DNA of 64,000 nucleotides from Phycisphaerales bacterium (GTDB lineage: Bacteria > Planctomycetota > Phycisphaerae > Phycisphaerales > UBA1924): positions 480,268 to 544,267 of the forward strand of contig JAVJVK010000004.1 in assembly GCA_040221175.1 (NCBI GenBank), in the 5' to 3' direction. Positions 58,203 through 64,000 of the stretch are shown one piece after another. Position numbers and translations under genes: made by a program. Below the pieces are notes generated by a model. It was given only the letters and a program-made list of their open reading frames with translations. It was not told where the DNA came from and ran no database searches. Positions within the stretch are counted from its first letter, which is position 1, and every line of letters begins with the position of its first letter.

Positions 58203-58718
58203 CTACCTGGGTAAATGCAAGCACCCCACAAGACCCAAACGACCATCCACCACCATCTGTCGCAGCGCCTCGCCCAAGCCCACGGCCACCGCGGTCGACA
58301 GGTTCAAGCTCCGCTCGCCCTCCCGCAGCGGGATGCCAACCCGCCACGCGTCCTGACCCTCCAGCAACTCCGCCGGCAGGCCCCGCGTCTCCTTGCCGAA
58401 CACCAAGTGGTCCCCCGCCTCGAAATGCGCCTCGAAGTGCGGCCTGCCCCGGCGGGCGGTGAAGTACCACCGCCGGGCCTCCGGGTAGGCCTCCAGGTAC
58501 GCATGCCAGTTCCGGTGCACCGTCGGGTTTAGCCGAGGCCAGTAGTCCAGGCCCGCCCGCCGCAACGCCTTCTCATCGAGATCGAAGCCCAGCGGCTCGA
58601 TGAGATGCAAGGCCGCACCCATCGCAAGACAGGTGCGGCCGATGCTGCCGGTGTTATTGGGGATCTCCGGCTCGTGGAGCACCACGTGCAGCCGCGGCCA
58701 ACTCGTGCCGTTGTCCAT
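58203..58718 (-). CDS. trmL: tRNA (cytidine/uridine-34-2'-O)-methyltransferase TrmL
   Basis: SPOUT methyltransferase that modifies the wobble base of tRNA-Leu. Starting at ATG 58718 it has 171 residues, close to E. coli TrmL (157). Motifs: VLHEPEIPNNTGSIGRTC (motif 1), HLVFGKETRGLP (motif 2) and IPLREGERSLNLSTAVAVGL (motif 3), which form the SAM-binding knot. It is five bases downstream of the redoxin-like gene, so the two are probably co-transcribed. Confidence 0.92.
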   Translation of the reverse strand: MDNGTSWPRLHVVLHEPEIPNNTGSIGRTCLAMGAALHLIEPLGFDLDEKALRRAGLDYWPRLNPTVHRNWHAYLEAYPEARRWYFTARRGRPHFEAHFEAGDHLVFGKETRGLPAELLEGQDAWRVGIPLREGERSLNLSTAVAVGLGEALRQMVVDGRLGLVGCLHLPR

Positions 58719-58723
58719 CGGGC

Positions 58724-60052
58724 CTATCGACGGTTCTGACGCGAGAGGTATGCCTCGTCGCGCTGCCGCCGGATCTGCACCGCCGGATCGACCTCCACCA
58801 TGCGGTTCAGCGCCACCTCGAAGCGGTCGTCCAGCGGGTGGCCCATCCAACGCACCGAGTTGTCGGTGCTGTAGAGCACCACGAACGGCACGTGCAGGTC
58901 TCGGATGGTCTCCAGGATGCGATCACCACCGCCGTACACCTCCTTGCCCAGGGACGACGTCAGCAGTTCCAAATCCTTGTCGAGCGCGATCGTGTGCTTG
59001 ATCTGCGTGCGATTGGTGATGTTCGCCAGCGTCCGGCCATACCGCTCGATCGCCTCGTCGATCACGCCGCGGTTGCGACGTACCTCCTCGCGATCGACCG
59101 CGACCCACGGAATCGACATGCCGATCACGACGATGTCCCGGCCGTGCCGACGCTGCAACTCGTCCATCAGCGGCTGCACGCGCTCGTAGCTCGACGGCAC
59201 CGTGTGGGCCCAGTAATACACCACGCGCACGCGACCGTCCATGTTGGGCTTGGGCGTCACCCACGTCACAAGGTCGGTGTTGAAATCCACGATGGGCAGC
59301 GCCGTCTGGCCGCGGTTGTCAAAGTCCGCGTTCTGCGCTTCCTCGGCCGCACGCCAACGCGCCGGCCAGTTCGCGTCCTGGTACAGCAGCGCGTCCTGCG
59401 GCGGAATGTCCCAGTTGGGAATGTCTGCCGCATCGTTCTGCGCCACGCGGCCGATCACGCGGGTCGTCGGTCGCTCCGGCTCAGCGCGACGGGACGCCGC
59501 CTGCGCCGCGACCTCGCGTGTCTCCTGGCTCACCAACTGCACCGCGTCGCGCACGCTGCCGCGCTCGATATCCGCAAAGCGGATCTGGCCGGCCCGATCA
59601 ACCACGTAGAAGTTGGGATCCATGTCGGCCTTGATCGCTTCGCGGAACTTCGAGCCCGCATCACGCGCAATCGGGTAGCTCAATCGCAGACGCTCGGCGG
59701 TCTGCGCCGCGGTGTCGTAGCCCTCGTCCGAGTGCACGCCGATCACGACCAGCCCCTGGTCTGCAAAACGCTTGGCCATCAATTCAGCAGCGCGGGCCGA
59801 AGCGGTCGACCCCGAGTGCCAGCTGGCCCACGTCAGGATGAGCACCGGTTTGCCGTCCAGGTCGTCGGCCGTCAGCGGCTCACCCACCCAGTCGGTCAAT
59901 CCGCCCAGCAGCGACTTGTCGAACGTGCTGAGTTCCATCGCGTTCAGCGCTTCGCGCCGCTCGCCCGAACCCTCGCGGATGATCTGCTCGCTCTGCGCCA
60001 AGCCGGCACTGGCCGCCAGCGCCACGATCGTTGCCGTCAGAATCCCTCGCAT
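58724..60052 (-). CDS. Secreted protein with two cysteine-less thioredoxin-like domains
   Basis: A 442-residue exported protein with signal peptide RGILTATIVALAASAGLAQ. Domain 1 (about 45-175) follows the redoxin layout: GEPLTADDLDGKPVLILTWA, then WASWHSGSTASARAAELMAK where WATWCPPC would be expected, and DPNFYVVDRAGQIRF with the usual Pro. Domain 2 (about 260-415) again has VRVVYYWAHTVPSSYERVQP and HVPFVVLYSTDNSVRWMGHP. Neither has CxxC, so disulfide chemistry is unlikely. Possible roles are scaffold or chaperone outside the cytoplasm. ATG 60052 was chosen for its signal peptide. Confidence 0.8.
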   Translation of the reverse strand: MRGILTATIVALAASAGLAQSEQIIREGSGERREALNAMELSTFDKSLLGGLTDWVGEPLTADDLDGKPVLILTWASWHSGSTASARAAELMAKRFADQGLVVIGVHSDEGYDTAAQTAERLRLSYPIARDAGSKFREAIKADMDPNFYVVDRAGQIRFADIERGSVRDAVQLVSQETREVAAQAASRRAEPERPTTRVIGRVAQNDAADIPNWDIPPQDALLYQDANWPARWRAAEEAQNADFDNRGQTALPIVDFNTDLVTWVTPKPNMDGRVRVVYYWAHTVPSSYERVQPLMDELQRRHGRDIVVIGMSIPWVAVDREEVRRNRGVIDEAIERYGRTLANITNRTQIKHTIALDKDLELLTSSLGKEVYGGGDRILETIRDLHVPFVVLYSTDNSVRWMGHPLDDRFEVALNRMVEVDPAVQIRRQRDEAYLSRQNRR

Positions 60053-60241
60053 ACGTGCTGCCCTCTGCGCCGTCCCGACGCCAGTCTGTTCTCGTTGCGT
60101 TCTTTGCCAGAGCCATCCACAGCCAAACACGACCCGAGATCCGGGCCCTCGCCGCAGGATACCACGCTCGGCCGGGCCTCGTTGCAACCGCATCGCGGGC
60201 CCACTCTCTCTATTGACGCTGCAGACGGCCAAATGTTCCCC

Positions 60242-61096
60242 TTATCCGGCCCCTGCCTCGCAGAGCGTCGCGAGAACGATCGCCGCCGACACCCCAACAT
60301 TCAGCGAATCGACGCCCTCGTTCATCGCGATGCGCACCCGATGCTCCGCCGTCGCCATCGCGGCCTCGCTCAGCCCGGGCCCCTCGGCCCCCAGAAGCAT
60401 TGCCAGGCGATCCGGCGGACACCGCAATTCAACCCCACCCAGTGGCCTCGCCCCCGCGTCCGGCGTGAGCGCCAGCGTCCGCAGCCCCATCGAGACCAGC
60501 CGATCGAGGTCCCCGGGCCAATCAGCGGCCCGCGCCGTCGGCACCCGCAGCACGTGCCCCATCGACACCCGCAGGCTCTTGCGGTAAAACGGGTCCGCAC
60601 ACCCCGGCCCGAGTAGCACCGCCGACCCCACCGGCGCCAATGCCGACAGGCTCCGATACAGCGATCCCACGTTGTCGTGGTTGCTCAGCCCCTCGAGCAC
60701 CAGCACGCACGGAGCCGCCCGAACAACCTCCTCCCACGATGCCGCCTCGCCCCGCTCGCCGATCGCCAGCACACCCCGATGCATGTCGAACCCCACGATC
60801 CCCTCGGCCACGCCCCGATCGGCCACGAACACCGGCGTCCCTTCTGGCAACCGATCGATTGCGACCCGCATCGAGAGCAGCCGCGTGGGCGTGATTAGAA
60901 CCGAACGAACCATGAACGAGGACGCGAACAACTCCCGTGCCACGATCTCGCCCTCGGCAATGAACAGCCCGCCCAGCCCCGTACCTCCATCCCGCTGCAC
61001 GCGCAGCCATGCGTCCTTCTGGTCGCGATAGGGCTCCAGCTCAGGGTGCGAGAGATCGTGGACTGGGATGAATTCGGGGCCAGCAGCACTCGTCAC
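60242..61096 (-). CDS. TrmH/SpoU-family RNA 2'-O-methyltransferase
   Basis: A 284-residue SPOUT enzyme. Residues 10-95 resemble the substrate-binding domain (FIAEGEIVARELFASSFMVR), and the catalytic knot has LEGLSNHDNVGSLYRSLSAL (motif 1), MLLGAEGPGLSE (motif 2) and VRIAMNEGVDSLNVGVSAAI (motif 3). Target RNA (tRNA G18 or 23S rRNA) cannot be told. It is the second SpoU-type gene within 2 kb, after trmL. Confidence 0.9.
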   Translation of the reverse strand: MTSAAGPEFIPVHDLSHPELEPYRDQKDAWLRVQRDGGTGLGGLFIAEGEIVARELFASSFMVRSVLITPTRLLSMRVAIDRLPEGTPVFVADRGVAEGIVGFDMHRGVLAIGERGEAASWEEVVRAAPCVLVLEGLSNHDNVGSLYRSLSALAPVGSAVLLGPGCADPFYRKSLRVSMGHVLRVPTARAADWPGDLDRLVSMGLRTLALTPDAGARPLGGVELRCPPDRLAMLLGAEGPGLSEAAMATAEHRVRIAMNEGVDSLNVGVSAAIVLATLCEAGAG

Positions 61097-61207
61097 GGGC
61101 TCATTCTGGGCCGCCCGTCACCCGATGGCTAATCTGCACGCCGCCGAACGAAGCAACCGGCAAGGCGTATCGGACCTGACCCGTATCCGCGAAGGAGCGT
61201 CGAGCAC

Positions 61208-62083
61208 TTGGAACTCTGGCAAGCCATCGTGCTCGGCATCGTCGAGGGCATCACCGAATACCTGCCGGTGAGCTCCACGGGCCATCTCATCCTCGCCTCG
61301 GGCCTCATGGGCCTCAGCGACACCCCCGAGGGCCACCAGGCCGTCAACGCATTCAACATCGTCATCCAGGGCGGCGCCATCCTCGCCGTCCTGGGCCTCT
61401 ACCGCCAGCGCGTCTGGCAGATGATCAAGGGCCTGCTCGGCAAAGACGCCGACGGCCTCCGCCTGGCGGTTAACATACTCGTCGCTTTCCTTCCAGCCGC
61501 GGCGCTGGGGCTGGCCTTCAACGAGTGGATCGAGGCCCACCTCTTCAGCGCCACGGTCGTGCTCGCGATGCTCGCCATCGGCGGCATCTACATGATCGCG
61601 CTCGACAAGGCCGTGGTCGCACCGCGCCGCCGCGAAGAGCGCGGCATGACGCTCGACGAACTCCGTCCGTTCCGCGCGTTCATTGTCGGCCTGCTGCAAT
61701 GCGTGGCCATGGTTCCGGGCACCAGCCGCTCGATGATGACCATAACCGGCGGCGTGCTCGTAGGCCTCAAGCCCAGGGATGCGGCCGAATTCAGCTTCCT
61801 CCTGGGCCTGCCAACCCTCGGCGGCGCCTGCGTGCTCACGCTCTTCAAGGACCTGACCCGCGACGACGGCTCGCCCACCATGATCGACGTCATCGGCTGG
61901 CCCGCCCTCATCCTGGGCATCGTCGTCTCGACGATCTCAGCCATGCTCGCCGTGAAGTGGCTCGTGGGCTTCCTGAACAAGCACGGCCTGGCGCTCTTCG
62001 GTTGGTACCGCATCGTGCTCGCGGGCGTGCTGCTGGCGGCCACCATGGCAGGCCTGGTCTCGTTCATGCCCGAGGCCGCCTAG
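61208..62083 (+). CDS. uppP: Undecaprenyl-diphosphatase
   Basis: Recycles undecaprenyl pyrophosphate, the lipid carrier for peptidoglycan and other surface polymers, in the inner membrane. The two signature stretches are EGITEYLPVSSTGHLILASG (with catalytic Glu and His) and VPGTSRSMMTITGG (Arg). Eight hydrophobic segments fit the family. Length 291 (E. coli BacA 273). It starts with TTG 61208 followed by ELWQAIVLGIVEG, the normal N-terminus, with AAGGAG about ten bases upstream. Confidence 0.94.
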   Translation: MELWQAIVLGIVEGITEYLPVSSTGHLILASGLMGLSDTPEGHQAVNAFNIVIQGGAILAVLGLYRQRVWQMIKGLLGKDADGLRLAVNILVAFLPAAALGLAFNEWIEAHLFSATVVLAMLAIGGIYMIALDKAVVAPRRREERGMTLDELRPFRAFIVGLLQCVAMVPGTSRSMMTITGGVLVGLKPRDAAEFSFLLGLPTLGGACVLTLFKDLTRDDGSPTMIDVIGWPALILGIVVSTISAMLAVKWLVGFLNKHGLALFGWYRIVLAGVLLAATMAGLVSFMPEAA

Positions 62084-62091
62084 CCGTTGGT

Positions 62092-62367
62092 CTATCCGAA
62101 CACGCTCATCAGCAGCAGCAACAGCACGCCGCCGAAGAAGATCACGTCGACCAGCACGGCCACCGCCAGGCCACTCAGCACGAACGCGAAGAAGCCAAAC
62201 CAGTCGGGCTTCTTCGCAAGCGCGATGATCGACACCAGCAAGGCAACCGGGCTCAACAAGCCAAACGTCATCAGCCCCGCACACGCGAACAACAACGCGA
62301 TGCGCCCGGGCGTCGTCGGCACGGCGTCGTACTGCTTCAGCGGTTCACGGGTCGCGGTAGCACGCAT
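62092..62367 (-). CDS. Small two-helix membrane protein (DUF4190-like)
   Basis: A 91-residue protein with two membrane helices: about 23-48 (IALLFACAGLMTFGLLSPVA, LLVSIIALAK) and 58-90 (FAFVLSGLAVAVLVDVIFFG). The spacing and the LLVSIIALAKKP turn resemble DUF4190-type proteins of unknown role. It ends nine bases from the convergent uppP gene and lies nine bases downstream of the dehydrogenase-like gene. Confidence 0.65.
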   Translation of the reverse strand: MRATATREPLKQYDAVPTTPGRIALLFACAGLMTFGLLSPVALLVSIIALAKKPDWFGFFAFVLSGLAVAVLVDVIFFGGVLLLLLMSVFG

Positions 62368-62376
62368 GCCCGAATG

Positions 62377-63342
62377 TTAGAACTCCACCGCCACGTACAG
62401 AAGCTCGGGCCGGGAAAGCAGCCGCGGAGCCTCGCTGGGCCGTGTCCGTACCTCGACCAGGCCCGTCGTCTGGACCTCGCCCGAGGCTAGCAGCGGCAGC
62501 GCATCGGCCACCGAGCCAAAGCTCGCCCCGATGACCTCCAACTCACCGGCTACCACCGGCGTCAGGTCAACCCGGGCCCCTGCCTGCGGCTGGGCCGCCA
62601 GGATGAACGTGCCCCGGGGCCGCAGCATCCCCAGCGCCAGGTCCATGGACGCCTCGCTGCCGACGCAATCCACCACCACCGTCTGATCGCGACGCCGCCC
62701 AACCTCGTCGGCGTGGCGATGCCGAACGCCCCACTTCTCGGCGCGTCCAAACGCCTCGGGACGCCAGCCCAGCAGCCGAACCGTGGCGTTCAGCTTGGCG
62801 ATGGTCTGCACGGCCAGCAACGCCGCAAGGTTGTCCCCCAGCACCGTGACGTACACCTTGCCCTCCATGCGGATCATGCGAGCAGCATGCAAGGCCCTCG
62901 AAAGCGGCCCGGCGAGCAACGCCTGATCGTCCGCCAGCCCCTCGGGCACCAGCGTGAGATTCCGCCAAGGGACGGCCACCACCGCCGCCATGCTGCCCGG
63001 CACGCCGTCGCTGCCCAGCGTGCCGCCCTCGCGGCAGTGCTGGCTCACGCCCGCTCGGCACATGTCGCACGTGCCGCAGGCAACCGTGGGCGAGCAAACC
63101 ACCCGAGACTTGAGCAATCGCTCACGCACGCCCGCGGGCGCATCCTCGCCCACCTCGCTCACCACGCCGACGAGATCTCGCCCCAGCACCGAGCCGTCCG
63201 GTGCGCCAGCGGCGGCCGATGAAACCGAGGCAGGGACGTCGCCCGCCAGACGCACACGCACGAGCGCCTCGCCCGCGTTGCACGAGGGCGGCGACCAGGA
63301 ACCGACGACGGGTTGATGCTGGCGGGCGACGATCGCGTCCAA
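62377..63342 (-). CDS. Zinc-type alcohol dehydrogenase homologue lacking catalytic zinc ligands
   Basis: A 321-residue medium-chain dehydrogenase homologue. The structural-zinc motif is intact (CGTCDMCRAGVSQHC, four Cys). Where the catalytic GHE motif should be, it reads LGRDLVGVVSEVG, and the usual early Cys is missing (AGDVPASV). The nucleotide-binding part shows VYVTVLGDNLAALLAVQTIA, where GxGxxG is changed to GDNLAA, followed by VVVDCVGSEASMDLALGMLR. It is therefore probably not an ordinary alcohol dehydrogenase. No adjacent pathway gene suggests a substrate. Confidence 0.78.
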   Translation of the reverse strand: MDAIVARQHQPVVGSWSPPSCNAGEALVRVRLAGDVPASVSSAAAGAPDGSVLGRDLVGVVSEVGEDAPAGVRERLLKSRVVCSPTVACGTCDMCRAGVSQHCREGGTLGSDGVPGSMAAVVAVPWRNLTLVPEGLADDQALLAGPLSRALHAARMIRMEGKVYVTVLGDNLAALLAVQTIAKLNATVRLLGWRPEAFGRAEKWGVRHRHADEVGRRRDQTVVVDCVGSEASMDLALGMLRPRGTFILAAQPQAGARVDLTPVVAGELEVIGASFGSVADALPLLASGEVQTTGLVEVRTRPSEAPRLLSRPELLYVAVEF

Positions 63343-63376
63343 GAAAGGCTCCCGGGGCTACGCAGGGGTCATCGGC

Positions 63377-64000
63377 CTACCGGGGCGTGCGGGTCAAACC
63401 AACCGGCGTCGAACTGGTCTCCGTCGGCGGCAAGGGCATCCAGGGCAGATATTCCCACCAGGCCCGAGACCTTGTGAAGACCGGATAGACGTACGTCTGC
63501 TGGTCCGCGAACCACGAGCCATTCTGATCGATCCAACGCTGCCACGCGATGAAATCCAGCCCGAAGTCCTGCCCGGTCAGCAATTCGAGCGATCGCACCA
63601 CCGCCGCGTGCACCGCCAGGCTCTGCTCGGTATCGGACCGCAGCGAGGTCAGCAGCCCCGTCACCACGTCGCTCTGGGGGTACTGCCCGAGTGCGATCGC
63701 CGCCTCCACGCGCACGTTCTGATCGGGCTCGTTCTCCGGATCGATGAGTTCGAGCAGCCGCCCCGTCGCCGAGGGCTCGTGGATCCGCTGCAAGCCGATG
63801 GCCGCCGCGCGACGCACCATCGGCTCGGGATCATCCAGAGCACGGGCAAGCAACGCCCCGTCCGCGGCCACGCCATGGATTCCCAACCCACGGGCCGCGG
63901 CCGCCCGCACCGCGGCGTATTCGTCCTGCAGGTTGTCCCGGAAGATCGCCAGGATCCGCTCGTCGGGCTCGAGCAACTCCATCGTCAGCCTGACCGTGCC
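63377..64000 (-). CDS. HEAT-repeat protein, N-terminus outside window
   Basis: The reading frame is open to the window edge, so the true start lies beyond 64,000. At least three HEAT repeats are visible in the first 135 codons: QDEYAAVRAAAARGLGIHGV, DPEPMVRRAAAIGLQRIHEP and NVRVEAAIALGQYPQSDVV. The C-terminal 60 residues are aromatic (FIAWQRWIDQNGSWFADQQT, RSRAWWEYLPWMP) and end in a Pro/Thr tail. HEAT proteins are scaffolds; partner and location are unknown. An ATG at 63982 could be used but would cut through the repeat region. Confidence 0.75.
   Translation of the reverse strand, partial: GTVRLTMELLEPDERILAIFRDNLQDEYAAVRAAAARGLGIHGVAADGALLARALDDPEPMVRRAAAIGLQRIHEPSATGRLLELIDPENEPDQNVRVEAAIALGQYPQSDVVTGLLTSLRSDTEQSLAVHAAVVRSLELLTGQDFGLDFIAWQRWIDQNGSWFADQQTYVYPVFTRSRAWWEYLPWMPLPPTETSSTPVGLTRTPR

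Overview
The window is a contiguous stretch of a GC-rich bacterial chromosome with short intergenic gaps and no rRNA, prophage, CRISPR array or intact insertion sequence. The gene content points to a diderm, flagellated planctomycete, most likely of the Phycisphaerae/Phycisphaerales type. The clues are a pseudopilin with the N-terminus typical of planctomycete prepilin-like proteins, several secreted proteins of planctomycete style, an FlbD-type flagellar locus, a DUF481 outer-membrane protein, and peptidoglycan enzymes (UppP, two amidases). The taxonomic call is an inference from gene style, not from a marker gene.

Left part (1-27,000) is mixed housekeeping. It holds a truncated 3-hydroxyacyl-CoA dehydrogenase, a TPR protein, recX, a lipoprotein coupled to a rhodanese, a six-PAS hybrid histidine kinase, asparagine synthetase with a compositionally odd middle, an MscS channel beside a DUF481 protein, a Tat-lipoprotein amidase, a YggS-type PLP protein, a peroxiredoxin, a tRNA-Ile2(CAU), an HglS-like 2-oxoadipate dioxygenase, an M24 peptidase, mscL, prfA, nadD, metK, purM, a pseudopilin, and folK coupled to an unusual secreted protein.

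Centre (27,061-54,529) is one flagellar supercluster of about 29 genes, all on the minus strand. Read in the direction of transcription it runs: flgN-like chaperone, sensor kinase and sigma-54 activator (FlgS/FlgR type), flgB, flgC, fliE, fliF, fliG, fliH, fliI, fliJ, a MotE-like coiled-coil protein, fliK, flgD, a small operon protein, flgE, flbD, motA, motB, fliL, fliN, fliO, fliP, fliQ, fliR, flhB, flhA, flhF, flhG, a small Cys-rich membrane protein, and the sigma factor fliA. Many genes overlap by 1-10 bases. It encodes the export gate, ATPase complex, MS ring, most of the rotor, the stator and the hook. fliM is absent from its usual place. Filament, hook-filament junction and L/P-ring genes are not in the window.

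Right part (54,652-64,000) holds a metallophosphoesterase, a Ser/Thr kinase with altered catalytic motifs, a second amidase, a small lipoprotein beside two perfect palindromes, trmL, a protein with two cysteine-less thioredoxin folds, a second SpoU methyltransferase, uppP, a degenerate zinc alcohol dehydrogenase and a HEAT-repeat protein cut by the window edge.

I did not find a clearly new multi-gene defence or biosynthetic system. The best leads are in the flagellar cluster (no fliM, two poorly described small proteins, a polyproline linker in FlhA), the cysteine-less thioredoxin-fold proteins, the atypical kinase, the mosaic asparagine synthetase, and the palindrome-rich gap at 58.0-58.2 kb.
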